Below, piece by piece: positions 44,534 to 54,345 of a stretch of DNA of 64,000 nt. Origin of the DNA: Bacillus multifaciens (GTDB taxonomy: Bacteria > Bacillota > Bacilli > Bacillales > Bacillaceae_G); NCBI RefSeq assembly GCF_030756675.1, contig NZ_JAVBXD010000015.1:25933-89932 (forward strand), in the 5' to 3' direction. Within the stretch, counting starts at the first letter, position 1; the number at the start of each line of letters is the position of its first letter. The notes beneath the pieces were generated by a model. It did no database searches. It saw nothing but the letters and a program-made list of their open reading frames with translations, and was not told where the DNA came from. The position numbers and the translations under genes are program-made.

Positions 44534-45419
44534 AGACTTACCAGCTCGTAAAGTATTGCAAAATGAAAATATTTTTGTGATGACGAAAGAACGAGCAGAA
44601 ACGCAAGATATTCGTGCTTTGAAAATTGCTATTTTAAATTTAATGCCAACAAAACAAGAAACAGAAATGCAGCTGCTTCGTTTAATTGGAAATACGCCGC
44701 TTCAACTCGATGTCCATTTACTTCATATGGAGTCTCATACAGCAAGAAATGTAACGCAGAAGCATTTAACAAGCTTTTATAAGACATTTCGTGACATTGA
44801 AGGAGAAAAATTTGACGGACTCATCATTACCGGTGCTCCGGTTGAAACACTTCCTTTCGAAGAAGTGGATTATTGGGAAGAACTGAAGAAAATTATGGAT
44901 TATTCGAAGACACATGTTACATCAACGCTTCATATTTGCTGGGGGGCGCAAGCAGGATTGTATTATCACTACGGCGTTCCAAAATATCCGCTAGAGCAAA
45001 AGATGTTTGGTGTGTTTGAGCATGAAGTGCAGCAGGAGCATGTGAAATTATTGCGCGGTTTTGATGAAAGCTTTTTTGCACCGCATTCTCGTCATACAGA
45101 AGTACGGGCATCGGATATTCAAAGTATGCAGGATCTCGATGTGTTAGCGACATCTGAAGAAGCCGGTGTTCACCTCGTTATGAGTAAAGACGAAAAGCAT
45201 ATTTTTGTTCTTGGTCATAGTGAATATAGCTGTGAGACGTTAAAGCAAGAATATGAGCGCGATCAGCAAAGAGGATTGGATATTGCTATTCCGAAAAACT
45301 ATTTTAAACATGACAATCCTTTGAAAAAACCAGTAGTAAAGTGGCGTAGTCATGGGAATTTACTATTCTCAAATTGGTTGAATTACTATGTGTATCAGGA
45401 AACCCCTTATATGTTGTAA
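44514..45419 (+). CDS. metAA: homoserine O-acetyltransferase (MetAA)
   Basis: Activates homoserine for methionine synthesis; 301 aa MetA-type acyltransferase. Catalytic Cys142 in LHICWGAQA, His in [10 protein letters not shown], Glu in HSEYS region. Residue 111 is Glu (TGAPVE); in this family Glu111 specifies acetyl-CoA and Gly specifies succinyl-CoA, as shown for the B. cereus enzyme. So the product should be O-acetylhomoserine, matching MetY. The ATG lies within the metY 3' end with GGAGG upstream. Confidence 0.96.
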   Translation: MPIIIAKDLPARKVLQNENIFVMTKERAETQDIRALKIAILNLMPTKQETEMQLLRLIGNTPLQLDVHLLHMESHTARNVTQKHLTSFYKTFRDIEGEKFDGLIITGAPVETLPFEEVDYWEELKKIMDYSKTHVTSTLHICWGAQAGLYYHYGVPKYPLEQKMFGVFEHEVQQEHVKLLRGFDESFFAPHSRHTEVRASDIQSMQDLDVLATSEEAGVHLVMSKDEKHIFVLGHSEYSCETLKQEYERDQQRGLDIAIPKNYFKHDNPLKKPVVKWRSHGNLLFSNWLNYYVYQETPYML

Positions 45420-45495
45420 AGAAAGTTGTGCATAACACTTGGTAGCGTTTTTTTTGTAAAGAACGGCCTATATTATTCGGAATGTTCTAAATATA

Positions 45496-45531
45496 TTGTT
45501 TTTTATAGTGGTACCATTATATAATGGCACC
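45496..45531 (+). promoter_or_regulatory. hom-thrCB promoter overlapped by a palindrome
   Basis: TTGTTT at 45496-45501, 18-nt spacer, perfect TATAAT at 45520-45525. Arms GGTACCATTAT and ATAATGGCACC (45510-45531) form a 22-bp palindrome with one mismatched pair, centred on the -10. This looks like a repressor operator; the threonine regulator ThrR is one candidate by context only. Confidence 0.55.
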
Positions 45532-45563
45532 TAAATACAATTTTTAGAGGGGTGGACAGTACT

Positions 45564-46859
45564 ATGAACGAAATTCAAGTTGGCCTATTAGGTCTCGGAA
45601 CTGTAGGAAGCGGTGTAGTGCGCATTATTGAAGATCATCAAGATCGTTTAGCACACCAAATCGGTTGTCCTGTCAAAGTAGCAAAAGTATTAGTACAAAA
45701 CTTAGAAAAAGAACGTGAGGTCCAAGTAACCCCTACATTATTAACGAAAAATCCAGATGAAATTATAGATAATCCAGATGTTGATGTTGTAATTGAAGTG
45801 ATGGGCGGTATAGAAGATGCAAAAGCATATATTTTACAATCGCTTCAAAACGGTAAGCACGTAGTTACAGCGAATAAAGATTTAATGGCACTTCACGGTG
45901 CAGAACTTCTTACTGTAGCAAAAGAAAATCAAGCGGATTTGTTTTATGAAGCGAGTGTAGCAGGTGGTATTCCGATTATACGAAGCATTGTAGAAGGTCT
46001 TTCTTCTGATCGGATTACGAAAATGATGGGTATTGTGAACGGAACAACGAATTTTATTTTGACAAAAATGTCTGACGAAGGGAGAGCATATGACGACGTG
46101 TTAAATGAAGCGCAGCAGCTTGGATTTGCAGAAGCGGATCCAACATCAGATGTTGAAGGTTTAGATGCGGCACGAAAGATGACAATCTTAGCAACACTTG
46201 GGTTTTCTACAAATGTAGAACTTCATGATGTGAATGTAAAAGGAATTACATCTATTACGGAGGAGGACATTGCATATAGTAAGAGTCTAGGCTATACAAT
46301 TAAGTTAATTGGTGTAGCCAAGCGTGATGGTGAAAAATTAGAGGTAACAGTAGAACCAACATTGCTATCAAATACACACCCGCTTGCAGCTGTTCAAAAC
46401 GAATATAATGCAGTATATGTATATGGCGAAGCGGTAGGAGAAACAATGTTTTACGGACCAGGTGCGGGAAGTTTGCCAACAGCAACAGCTGTTGTATCTG
46501 ATTTAGTGGCGGTTATGAAAAATGTTCGCCTTGGTGTAACAGGAAATAGCGCAGTAACGCCGCAATATGAGAAAGTATTAAAAGCAGAAGATGAAATTTA
46601 TGTGAAGAAGTTTCTACGCCTTCACGTGAAGGATGAAGTAGGTGTGTTTGCGAAAATTACATCGCTATTCTCTGAACGCGGCGTAAGCTTTGAAAAGATT
46701 ATTCAAATGCCATTACAAAAGAAAGGAGCAGCAGAAATTGTTATTGTTACACACCGTGCATCTCTTGCAGACTATGCATACATTCTTGAAACACTAGAGA
46801 CGTATGAAGAAGTAGATTGTGTGAAAGCAAACTACCGTATTGAAGGAGATGCTCGCTAA
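45564..46859 (+). CDS. hom: homoserine dehydrogenase
   Basis: NAD(P)-dependent reduction of aspartate semialdehyde to homoserine, the branch point for threonine and methionine. 431 aa: Rossmann start [14 protein letters not shown], catalytic core with [21 protein letters not shown] and the [13 protein letters not shown] region, and a C-terminal ACT domain (about 350-430; [15 protein letters not shown]) for feedback control. An in-frame GTG at 45552 lies within the ribosome binding site AGAGGGGTGG, so the ATG at 45564 is the start. Its stop overlaps thrC (TAATG). Confidence 0.97.
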   Translation: MNEIQVGLLGLGTVGSGVVRIIEDHQDRLAHQIGCPVKVAKVLVQNLEKEREVQVTPTLLTKNPDEIIDNPDVDVVIEVMGGIEDAKAYILQSLQNGKHVVTANKDLMALHGAELLTVAKENQADLFYEASVAGGIPIIRSIVEGLSSDRITKMMGIVNGTTNFILTKMSDEGRAYDDVLNEAQQLGFAEADPTSDVEGLDAARKMTILATLGFSTNVELHDVNVKGITSITEEDIAYSKSLGYTIKLIGVAKRDGEKLEVTVEPTLLSNTHPLAAVQNEYNAVYVYGEAVGETMFYGPGAGSLPTATAVVSDLVAVMKNVRLGVTGNSAVTPQYEKVLKAEDEIYVKKFLRLHVKDEVGVFAKITSLFSERGVSFEKIIQMPLQKKGAAEIVIVTHRASLADYAYILETLETYEEVDCVKANYRIEGDAR

Positions 46860-47917
46860 TGTGGAACGGATTACTTGCTGCTTATAAAGAATATTTACCG
46901 ATTACTGAGCAAACACCGTCGCTTTCACTATCAGAAGGAAATACACCGCTTATTTTATTAGAAAATCTTTCAGAAAAATGGGGTGTTTCTGTTTATGCGA
47001 AGGTAGAAGGTGCAAATCCGACGGGTTCTTTTAAAGATCGTGGGATGGTTATGGCTGTAGCAAAGGCGAAGGAAGCTGGCAGCAAAACGGTTATTTGCGC
47101 TTCAACAGGAAATACATCTGCATCGGCAGCTGCTTATGCAGCGCGCGCAGGTTTATCTTGTATTGTTATGATTCCAAATGGAAAAATCGCATATGGCAAG
47201 TTAGCGCAGGCAGTCATGTACGGAGCCGAAATCATTAGTATTGATGGAAACTTTGACCATGCCTTGCAAATGGTACGAAAGCTTAGCGATTCATCACCGA
47301 TTACACTTGTGAATTCAGTGAATCCATATCGCATTGAAGGGCAAAAAACGGCCGCATTTGAAGTTTGTGATGCACTTGGAAAAGCGCCTGATATTTTAGC
47401 CATTCCAGTTGGAAATGCGGGGAATATTACAGCGTATTGGAAAGGCTTTAAGGAGTATAACGAAAAGCGCGGCACAGGTTTACCGGAGATGCGCGGCTTT
47501 GAAGCAGAAGGATCGGCGGCGATTGTACGTGGATATGAAATTGAGGAACCGGAGACAGTTGCGACTGCGATACGTATCGGGAACCCCGCAAGCTGGGATA
47601 AAGCTGTCGCGGCTGCTCATGATTCAAATGGGAAGATCGATGAGGTAACGGATGCAGAAATTCTTAAGGCGTATGAATGGCTTGCTAAGTATGAAGGGAT
47701 TTTTGCGGAGCCTGCTTCTTGTGCATCGCTTGCCGGGATTTACAAGCAAGTACAAACAGGAGAAATCGCAAAAGGAAGCAGTATCGTCGCTGTTTTAACA
47801 GGAAATGGTTTAAAGGACCCAAATATTGCAATTGATACGAAAAAAGTTCAACCGCTTGTGCTGCCAAACGATGAAAAGGTTGTGTTCGAACATATTCAAG
47901 GAGCTGTCCTTCGATGA
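46859..47917 (+). CDS. thrC: threonine synthase
   Basis: PLP enzyme converting O-phosphohomoserine to threonine; 352 aa, the short Bacillus form. PLP-Lys in [11 protein letters not shown] near residue 59, [18 protein letters not shown], the phosphate loop VGNAGN, and a C-terminal [10 protein letters not shown]. It overlaps hom by 1 nt and thrB by 4 nt, so the three are translationally coupled. Confidence 0.97.
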   Translation: MWNGLLAAYKEYLPITEQTPSLSLSEGNTPLILLENLSEKWGVSVYAKVEGANPTGSFKDRGMVMAVAKAKEAGSKTVICASTGNTSASAAAYAARAGLSCIVMIPNGKIAYGKLAQAVMYGAEIISIDGNFDHALQMVRKLSDSSPITLVNSVNPYRIEGQKTAAFEVCDALGKAPDILAIPVGNAGNITAYWKGFKEYNEKRGTGLPEMRGFEAEGSAAIVRGYEIEEPETVATAIRIGNPASWDKAVAAAHDSNGKIDEVTDAEILKAYEWLAKYEGIFAEPASCASLAGIYKQVQTGEIAKGSSIVAVLTGNGLKDPNIAIDTKKVQPLVLPNDEKVVFEHIQGAVLR

Positions 47918-48837
47918 AGGCGGCTCCTATGTTTACAATTCGTGTGCCGGCTAGTACGGCGAATCTTGGGCCAGGCTTTGATTCAATTGGTCTTGCAGTA
48001 AGTAGATATTTAACGGTAGATGTATTTTCACATTCTAGCTGGGAGTGCACAGCGAAAACAACAATTCTTCAAGGGATTCCAAAAGGGGAGAATAATTTAC
48101 TCATTCAGACGGCGCGCATGGCAGCTGCCCGGTATAATAAGGAGCTTCCCTATTGTCATCTTCATCTAGACAGTGATATTCCATTAGCGCGCGGACTTGG
48201 GAGCAGCGCTTCGGCAATTATTGCGGGAATTGAACTTGCTAATCAGCTTTGCGAACTACATCTATCTAGAAGAGAGAAGCTGTTGATCGCAACGGAAAGG
48301 GAAGGTCATATTGATAACGTTGGAGCAGCTTTATATGGCGGACTTATGATAGGAACATATGATGGAAAAGATATTTCCTTTTTGTCTCAACCTATTCATG
48401 ATATAGAACTTGTCGCGGTTATTCCTTCATATGAACTAAAAACAGTTCATTCAAGAGATGTGCTTCCGAGTACGTTACAGTATATGGATGGCATTCGTGG
48501 CAGCGGCGTTGCCAATGTACTTGCCGCGGCCCTATGTAAGGAGGACTGGGTGCTTGCTGGAGAAATGATGAAACAGGATATATTTCATGAACCATACAGG
48601 AAAGAGCTCGTACCTGAATTACAAAAGCTTCAAGAATTAGAACATGAAAATGTATATGGTGTTTCTTTAAGCGGCGCTGGACCAACCGTGCTTTGCTATG
48701 TGAAAAAAGGAAGTGCTGAAGAAGTAAAGATATGGCTGCAATCGCTTTTCGGCCATTGCGTGGTAGAAACGCTTCAAGTTGTAAACGAAGGGGTTCATAT
48801 TATATCTGAACAACAAAAGCCCATTGAAAGTATATAG
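47914..48837 (+). CDS. thrB: homoserine kinase
   Basis: GHMP-family kinase phosphorylating homoserine; 307 aa. Motifs: [19 protein letters not shown], the ATP loop [13 protein letters not shown], and the third motif [16 protein letters not shown] at 47914 overlaps the thrC stop; a second Met at codon 6 is an alternative start. The 3' end of the gene forms the left arm of a terminator shared with the convergent gene. Confidence 0.96.
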   Translation: MKAAPMFTIRVPASTANLGPGFDSIGLAVSRYLTVDVFSHSSWECTAKTTILQGIPKGENNLLIQTARMAAARYNKELPYCHLHLDSDIPLARGLGSSASAIIAGIELANQLCELHLSRREKLLIATEREGHIDNVGAALYGGLMIGTYDGKDISFLSQPIHDIELVAVIPSYELKTVHSRDVLPSTLQYMDGIRGSGVANVLAAALCKEDWVLAGEMMKQDIFHEPYRKELVPELQKLQELEHENVYGVSLSGAGPTVLCYVKKGSAEEVKIWLQSLFGHCVVETLQVVNEGVHIISEQQKPIESI

Positions 48838-48854
48838 CTTTCAATGGGCTTCTT
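48818..48854. terminator. bidirectional terminator inside two gene ends
   Basis: Perfect stem AAGCCCATTGAAAG / CTTTCAATGGGCTT with a 7-nt loop. The left arm encodes the last codons of thrB and the right arm the last codons of the convergent minus-strand gene. Confidence 0.88.
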
Positions 48855-49461
48855 GCGTACGACAACTTTGTAATACTTTTGTACCGACTTGAATAAATGT
48901 TTGAATAAGCCAGCCTGTCGTAAAAGATAGAATAATGGTGCCGAAATAAATAGGACCATTTAGTATGAAACTAGCAGTTAGAAATAGACAAGCTAGAGAA
49001 ATTTCTGTTCTTTGAAAGGACCACTTTGTTTTTTCTGAGATTGTTAACACAAATGCTTCTTGCGGTGCAGTCCCAAGCTGTGATGAAACATAGATACCGA
49101 TACCTGCGCCGACAGATACATTTCCGAATATGAGTGTTATATACTTTGGAAGAGAGCGAATGCCATCCATTATAATTGTAACTGAGCCAATCAGATCAAC
49201 AAAAACAGAGATTAGCACCATCGTCACGATTGTCCCAATTGTAATACGCTTTCGATTCATACACAGTACGATAAGAGTAAAAATCAAATTAATAATAAAC
49301 ATCCAAGAGCCGATGCTTAAACCAAAGTTTTGATATAAAGCAATGAAAAGGGAATCATATGGGCTAAGGCCAAATGAAGTAATGGTTGTCATCATATTAA
49401 TACCAAGAGAAAGTAAGAGTAATCCACCTATGAAAAAGATATGTTCTAATTTTAAGGTCAT
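48841..49461 (-). CDS. YczE/YyaS/YitT family membrane protein
   Basis: 206 aa with five to six membrane helices. The conserved YitT/YczE-type segments TSFGLSPYDSLFIALYQNFGLSIGSW and a second repeat QLGTAPQEAFVLTISEKT are visible. Function not established for most members; some affect lipopeptide or export functions indirectly. AAAGGA precedes the ATG by about 11 nt. Converges on thrB with only 3 nt between the stop codons. Confidence 0.85.
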   Translation of the reverse strand: MTLKLEHIFFIGGLLLLSLGINMMTTITSFGLSPYDSLFIALYQNFGLSIGSWMFIINLIFTLIVLCMNRKRITIGTIVTMVLISVFVDLIGSVTIIMDGIRSLPKYITLIFGNVSVGAGIGIYVSSQLGTAPQEAFVLTISEKTKWSFQRTEISLACLFLTASFILNGPIYFGTIILSFTTGWLIQTFIQVGTKVLQSCRTQEAH

Positions 49462-49518
49462 AATAAAATATCAATCCTTTCTTATTTACATCTACAAGTT
49501 AAAAAGCGAAATAAAAAC

Positions 49519-49695
49519 CCTTTCTTTTTAGGTGGAAGAGAGTATCTGGCCGCGCATAGAAACAGTCAGGGCCTTTTCCTACCACATGCAAGGTTTAAAA
49601 CAAAAGGAGAAAGCAAGTAGCGGTCATGTTGTATTTGGCAGAGCTAGACAAAGATGTCGAAAAATTAAAATGGATATATAGTACTGCTAGCACAG
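49519..49695 (+). repeat. dispersed repeat family R2, full copy
   Basis: About 175 bp, shared almost throughout with 54739-54910: AAAAACCCT-TTTTTTAGG, GAGAG-ATC-GGCC, GCATAGAA-C-GTCAGGGCC, then ACAAAAGGAGAAAGCAAGTAG, CGG-CATGTTGTA, GTCG-AAAATTAAAATGG and ATATATAGT. It lies just before the LacI gene, and an open frame runs through its 3' half into that gene. Confidence 0.8.
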
Positions 49696-49778
49696 GATAT
49701 AATGTGGAAAGCTTACCAGGTCAAGGGGCATTTCTAAATTTTTTTGTATGCGGTAATATGGGAGAAGGAGGTGTTATG

Positions 49779-50756
49779 ATGCCAAATATAAAAAAAATCG
49801 CAGAAATGGCAGGAGTCTCGATTTCTACTGTTTCTCGCGTTCTAAATAATCATCCGTATGTAAATGAACAGAAACGAAAAGAGATATTGGCTATTATTGA
49901 AAAGTTAAATTACACGCAAAATTCAAATGCGATTCATTTAGTACGTGGAAGAACCAATGCGATTGGTGTGCTTCTCCCGTTCGTCAATAATCAGTATTAC
50001 AGCGCCATTATAGAAGGTATTTCAAGAGAGGCTGCAAAACATAATTATAATATGATGCTCTGTCAAACGGGTTATAACGCTGATAAAGAGATAGAAGTTT
50101 TGAATATGTTAAAGATGAAAAAATTGGACGGGGTTATTATATGTTCGAAAATAAATGCTTGTGAGGAGATTGAAAAGTACGCAGCATTTGGCCCGGTTGT
50201 GACGTGCGAAGATACGATATCTAATACAATTTCTAGTATTCATATTGATCACTATAAAACGTTTGCGTTAGGAATGGAGTATTTAATAGAAAAGGGACAT
50301 ACACGAATCGGTTACTGCATTGGACGGAGTGCTAGTTTTAATAGCCAAAATCGAAAAAGAGCTTACGCAGATGCTTTATCATCTATTCACGTTACGCTGC
50401 GAGAAGAGTGGCAATTTGTAGACTGTTTCACAGTAGAAGATGGAGCTCGTATTGTTCAATCGCTACTTCATATGAAAGAACATCCAACAGCTCTCCTTGT
50501 GTCTTGTAATCATATTGCGGCTGGGATTGTAACAGCTGCTCAAAAAAGTGGTCTTTCCATTCCAGAGGATCTCACAATTATTGGGTGCGATGATCAGCAG
50601 GTTGCAGAAATATTAGATATTACAACCATTGCTCATTCGAGCGTGGAAGTTGGTGCAGGTGCATTTACAATTTTGCATGACCAAATTATGAATAGAGAAG
50701 CAGAAGTAAAACGAATTGAGTTATTTGCGAAGTTAACGGAAAGACTGACAACATAA
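49779..50756 (+). CDS. LacI/GalR family transcriptional regulator
   Basis: 325 aa. N-terminal HTH with hinge: NIKKIAEMAGVSISTVSRVLNNHPYV, then a periplasmic-binding-like effector domain (NAIGVLLPFVNNQYYSAII, GCDDQQVAEIL, VEVGAGAFTIL). The start is the second of two adjacent ATGs, 7 nt after a perfect AAGGAGG at 49765-49771. A frame open from 49626 would add 51 residues encoded by repeat R2 and is not real. Monocistronic with its own terminator; the effector sugar and targets are unknown, and no sugar-uptake operon adjoins it. Confidence 0.93.
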   Translation: MPNIKKIAEMAGVSISTVSRVLNNHPYVNEQKRKEILAIIEKLNYTQNSNAIHLVRGRTNAIGVLLPFVNNQYYSAIIEGISREAAKHNYNMMLCQTGYNADKEIEVLNMLKMKKLDGVIICSKINACEEIEKYAAFGPVVTCEDTISNTISSIHIDHYKTFALGMEYLIEKGHTRIGYCIGRSASFNSQNRKRAYADALSSIHVTLREEWQFVDCFTVEDGARIVQSLLHMKEHPTALLVSCNHIAAGIVTAAQKSGLSIPEDLTIIGCDDQQVAEILDITTIAHSSVEVGAGAFTILHDQIMNREAEVKRIELFAKLTERLTT

Positions 50757-50758
50757 AC

Positions 50759-50797
50759 GAAAAGCACAATCTTAATTAGAAGGATTGTGCTTTTTTA
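50759..50797 (+). terminator. intrinsic terminator after the LacI gene
   Basis: AAAAGCACAATC / GATTGTGCTTTT stem, 11-nt loop and T-run. Confidence 0.9.
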
Positions 50798-50866
50798 TAA
50801 GAGGAGGAAAATCGCTTTTCAAATTTTCGTTTGGTATAATATGGTCAATCTATAAGGGGGGATAGC

Positions 50867-51676
50867 GTGAGACCAAAATTTGTAAAAGTTATTTTATTCG
50901 TTGCACTAGCGTCTTTTTGTTTATTGGCATACGGATTTATTACTAGTGTGAGCGATGTTCTAAATCCGAAAACTTCTAAGCTAACTCCTACCGTGCAAAA
51001 AGAAGCAAAAGGGAAACAACAAAAGGAAACATTGCAAGTTGTGAGTTTAGGTGATTCGTTAACACGCGGTGTTGGAGATAAAGAAGGTATTGGATATATC
51101 GGACGGATGAAGAATGAATTGCAAACAAAATACAAACAAAAGGTAGCACTCACAAACTTGGCGGTGAGCGGTGCGAAAATGCCAGATTTATTAAAACAGA
51201 TGGAAAGCAGCGGTGCTGGGTATGCAATTAAACAAGCTGATGTACTTGTTTTGACAATTGGTGGAAATGATTTGTTTCCAGGATGGGAATCGCTTGGAAA
51301 CTTTGATTTAACGACATATCGTCCGGATACCGCAACATTTCAAGCTAATGCAAAGAAAATTTTGGAACAATTGAGAAGTTTAAATCCAAACAGTCCGATT
51401 TTTTGGATTGGCTTGTACAATCCATTTGAAGATGTAGAAGAGTTAAAAGGCTCGTCTCCGATTGTTGTCGATTGGAATGGATCATTAGAAAAGCTTGCGC
51501 TTAGTTATTCAAACGTATACGTTGTCCCAACATTTGATATGTTCCAAAACCGTGGTAAGGATTTATTATATTCTGATCACTTCCACCCGAATGAAACCGG
51601 TTATACATTGATAGCAGATCGTTTATTACAAAACGTTGTTAGTCAGTTAGAACTAGCTGGAGGTGAGAAAAAATGA
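50867..51676 (+). CDS. membrane-anchored or secreted SGNH/GDSL hydrolase
   Basis: 269 aa esterase-type hydrolase with an N-terminal hydrophobic helix (about 6-27) that acts as signal or anchor. Block I LSLGDSLTRG-like VVSLGDSLTRGVG has the catalytic Ser near residue 64, block II Gly in AVSGAKM, block III GGNDLF with Asn, and block V SDHFHPNE with Asp and His. Similar to Bacillus YpmR-type lipases; substrate unknown. GTG start with GGGGGGA upstream. It overlaps the ABC ATPase gene by 4 nt, so it is co-translated with an exporter. Confidence 0.9.
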   Translation: MRPKFVKVILFVALASFCLLAYGFITSVSDVLNPKTSKLTPTVQKEAKGKQQKETLQVVSLGDSLTRGVGDKEGIGYIGRMKNELQTKYKQKVALTNLAVSGAKMPDLLKQMESSGAGYAIKQADVLVLTIGGNDLFPGWESLGNFDLTTYRPDTATFQANAKKILEQLRSLNPNSPIFWIGLYNPFEDVEELKGSSPIVVDWNGSLEKLALSYSNVYVVPTFDMFQNRGKDLLYSDHFHPNETGYTLIADRLLQNVVSQLELAGGEKK

Positions 51677-52590
51677 CGACAGTTCTATCTGTCCGGAATT
51701 TAAAGAAGGTTATTAAGAAAAAAACGCTCGTTGAAGATGTATCATTTGATATACAGCAAGGCGAAGTATTTGGATTTTTAGGCCCAAATGGAGCGGGGAA
51801 GACAACGACGATTCGGATGCTTGTTGGTCTCATTGCAGCAACAGAGGGAACCATTTGGATTGGTGGGTATGACATAAAAGAAAATTTTCGCAGTGCGATG
51901 CGGCAAATTGGCAGCATTGTTGAAAACCCTGAATTGTATACATATTTAACGGGATTTGAAAATTTAAAGCAATTTGCTCGTATGCTAGGCGGGATTTCCG
52001 ATGAGCGAATTATGGAAATTGCCAAAATGGTACATCTTGATGAACGCATTCACGATAAAGTGAAAACGTACTCACTTGGGATGAAGCAACGTCTTGGGAT
52101 TGCACAAGCTCTTCTTGGGAGTCCCAAACTTCTTATATTAGATGAACCGACAAATGGCCTCGACCCGGCTGGTATTCGAGAACTTCGTGAATTTGTACAT
52201 ACACTTGTGAAAGAAGAAAACATGAGTGTATTCATTTCTAGTCATTTATTAAGTGAAGTACAAATGATTTGTGACCGTGTTGCGATTATTAATAAAGGAA
52301 AAGTAATTACGGTCGCAAGAGTTGAAGAGTTAGTGAAACAAGCAAGTGACCGAGTGGAGTGGGTTGTGACGCCGCTAGATAAAGCAAAAGCGTTGCTTGA
52401 AGAGTCGGGTGAAGTGACAGAACTCGTCGTAGAAGAAGGACGACTATTATGCCGCATGAGTCAAGAGCGTGTAAGTTTTTATAATAAGCAGTTAGTTGAG
52501 TACGCTGTAGATGTTCATAGTGTAAAACAAGTTGTATTTACATTGGAAGATCTATTTATGGAACTGACAAAGGGGGAGCAACATGCGTGA
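51673..52590 (+). CDS. ABC transporter ATP-binding protein
   Basis: 305 aa ATPase of the CcmA/DRI-type exporter group. Walker A GPNGAGKTTTIRM, Q-loop near SIVENPELY, signature YSLGMKQRLGIA, Walker B LLILDEPTNGLDPAG and H-loop ISSHLLSE, followed by a C-terminal extension of about 80 residues usual for two-component bacitracin- or Nat-type exporters. Works with the permease encoded 8 nt into its 3' end. No drug or two-component genes adjoin it. Confidence 0.94.
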   Translation: MTTVLSVRNLKKVIKKKTLVEDVSFDIQQGEVFGFLGPNGAGKTTTIRMLVGLIAATEGTIWIGGYDIKENFRSAMRQIGSIVENPELYTYLTGFENLKQFARMLGGISDERIMEIAKMVHLDERIHDKVKTYSLGMKQRLGIAQALLGSPKLLILDEPTNGLDPAGIRELREFVHTLVKEENMSVFISSHLLSEVQMICDRVAIINKGKVITVARVEELVKQASDRVEWVVTPLDKAKALLEESGEVTELVVEEGRLLCRMSQERVSFYNKQLVEYAVDVHSVKQVVFTLEDLFMELTKGEQHA

Positions 52591-53575
52591 ATTTGCGAAC
52601 CTCGTCTATAATGAGGCGGAGAAAATATATCGAAAGAAACGTATTGTAGTAGTCATGCTCATTTTGGCGATTTTAATTCCGATTTTTGTTTATGCACAGT
52701 ACCGAGAAGTGCAGACGACCATAAAACGTCTTGGTACGAACGATTGGAAGGTATCACTGCAGCAGCAAATCGTTGATTCACAAAACCGTTTAAATAATTC
52801 GCGCCTTCCCGAAGAATGGAAATCGTGGTTAAAGGTAAGAGTGCAGCAGCAACAATATTATTTAGAACATAATATTAACCCAAGTGCGCCGGGCGCACCG
52901 ACATTTGTACGTATGTTTATTGAGCAAGGAATTACGCTATTTATCCCACTCCTTGTCATGATTGTAGCAATTGATATCGTCTCGGGAGAACGGAGCGATG
53001 GAACGATGAAAATGCTCCTTACTCGGCCGATAAGGCGTTGGAAAATTCTTTTAAGTAAATATGTAACGATGGTATTGTTTATTTCACTTATTTTGTTGCT
53101 TGTGGGAGTCCTTTCTTATGCGTTTTCAGGCATTGTATTTGGCTATGCTGGATGGGATTTGCCGGTGCTGACAGGTTTTGTAACCGAGAAGGATACGTTA
53201 AATACAAGTTTTGTTCATCTTATTCCGCAGTGGCAATACATTGTTATGGCTTACGGACTTGCTTGGTTTGTAGCAATTGTTGTTGGTACCATCTCATTTA
53301 TGGTTTCCGTATTGATTCGCAATACACCAGCTGGTATGGGAGTTATGCTGGCAGCGTTAATTGCTGGAGGTATCTTAAATAATTTTGCCACGTCCTGGGA
53401 AGGTGCAAAATATATTTTTAGTGTTAATTTATCGTTAACGGATTATTTATCAGGACAGTTACCAGCGTTGCAAGGATTATCAATGAGTTTTTCATTACTC
53501 AATCTCACAATATGGGCAGTTGTATCGCTCATGATTGCTTTTGCAGTATTTACAAAACAAGACATGGTGAATTAA
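52583..53575 (+). CDS. ABC transporter permease
   Basis: 330 aa with six helices of the ABC-2 type: one near 20-38, a large external loop with coiled polar sequence (about 40-110), then five helices after residue 112. [27 protein letters not shown] is the conserved coupling segment of ABC-2 permeases with ERxxGT. Pairs with the preceding ATPase (overlap 8 nt). The export substrate is unknown; the upstream SGNH hydrolase in the same operon may act on it or on the envelope. Confidence 0.92.
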   Translation: MREFANLVYNEAEKIYRKKRIVVVMLILAILIPIFVYAQYREVQTTIKRLGTNDWKVSLQQQIVDSQNRLNNSRLPEEWKSWLKVRVQQQQYYLEHNINPSAPGAPTFVRMFIEQGITLFIPLLVMIVAIDIVSGERSDGTMKMLLTRPIRRWKILLSKYVTMVLFISLILLLVGVLSYAFSGIVFGYAGWDLPVLTGFVTEKDTLNTSFVHLIPQWQYIVMAYGLAWFVAIVVGTISFMVSVLIRNTPAGMGVMLAALIAGGILNNFATSWEGAKYIFSVNLSLTDYLSGQLPALQGLSMSFSLLNLTIWAVVSLMIAFAVFTKQDMVN

Positions 53576-53594
53576 TACGATAGGAAGTGAAGGA

Positions 53595-54272
53595 ATGGAA
53601 CACATATTAAAGAATGATTGGGCGCCGCTATTAGCACCTGAATTCGAAAAACCATACTACCAACAATTACAATCATTTTTAACAGAGGAGTATCGTACAC
53701 ATGTTGTGTATCCAAAGCAGGAGGATGTTTTTAATGCTTTGCGTTATACAAGCTATCAAGATACGAAGGTCCTTGTTTTAGGACAAGATCCATATCACGG
53801 GCCAAATCAAGCGCATGGGTTAAGCTTTTCGGTGCAACCGGGCGTACGTACGCCGCCGTCACTACAAAATATGTACAAAGAGCTGCAGGATGATCTTGGC
53901 TATGAAGTCCCGAATAACGGTTATTTAGTAAAATGGGCAGAGCAAGGTGTGCTTTTACTAAACACTGTATTAACGGTGCGGCAAGGAGAGGCTAATTCTC
54001 ACAAAGGAAAAGGTTGGGAAGTTTTCACGGATCGTATTATTGAGTTGTTAAATGAGCGGGAAAAACCAGTTATCTTTGTATTATGGGGACGCCCTGCACA
54101 GGCGAAAAAAAAACTTATTACAAATCCTAATCATCATATTATTGAATCTGTTCATCCAAGTCCATTATCGGCACGCCGAGGATTCTTTGGCAGCAAACCA
54201 TTTTCAAAGATAAATCATTTCTTGGCAAGTAACGGAGAACGGGAGATTGATTGGCAAATTCCGAATCTATGA
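53595..54272 (+). CDS. ung: uracil-DNA glycosylase
   Basis: Family 1 UDG removing uracil from DNA; 225 aa. Catalytic water-activating Asp65 in [10 protein letters not shown], uracil-binding [10 protein letters not shown] with Asn, [11 protein letters not shown], and the minor-groove loop [14 protein letters not shown]. In B. subtilis ung (ywdG) lies near ywdI and ywdK, and here those genes lie 4 kb downstream, so part of the synteny is kept. GAAGTGAAGGA precedes the ATG. Confidence 0.97.
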   Translation: MEHILKNDWAPLLAPEFEKPYYQQLQSFLTEEYRTHVVYPKQEDVFNALRYTSYQDTKVLVLGQDPYHGPNQAHGLSFSVQPGVRTPPSLQNMYKELQDDLGYEVPNNGYLVKWAEQGVLLLNTVLTVRQGEANSHKGKGWEVFTDRIIELLNEREKPVIFVLWGRPAQAKKKLITNPNHHIIESVHPSPLSARRGFFGSKPFSKINHFLASNGEREIDWQIPNL

Positions 54273-54303
54273 GTGAGGATTCTTTCGTTTAGAGATTTAT
54301 ACG

Positions 54304-54345
54304 TGAAAAAACAGACCACTACGGATGCAGCAGTCTGTTTTTTAT
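54304..54345. terminator. terminator between convergent ung and DUF3817 genes
   Basis: AAAAAACAGACC and (G)AGTCTGTTTTTT arms with a loop of about 14 nt; usable in both directions. Confidence 0.85.
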
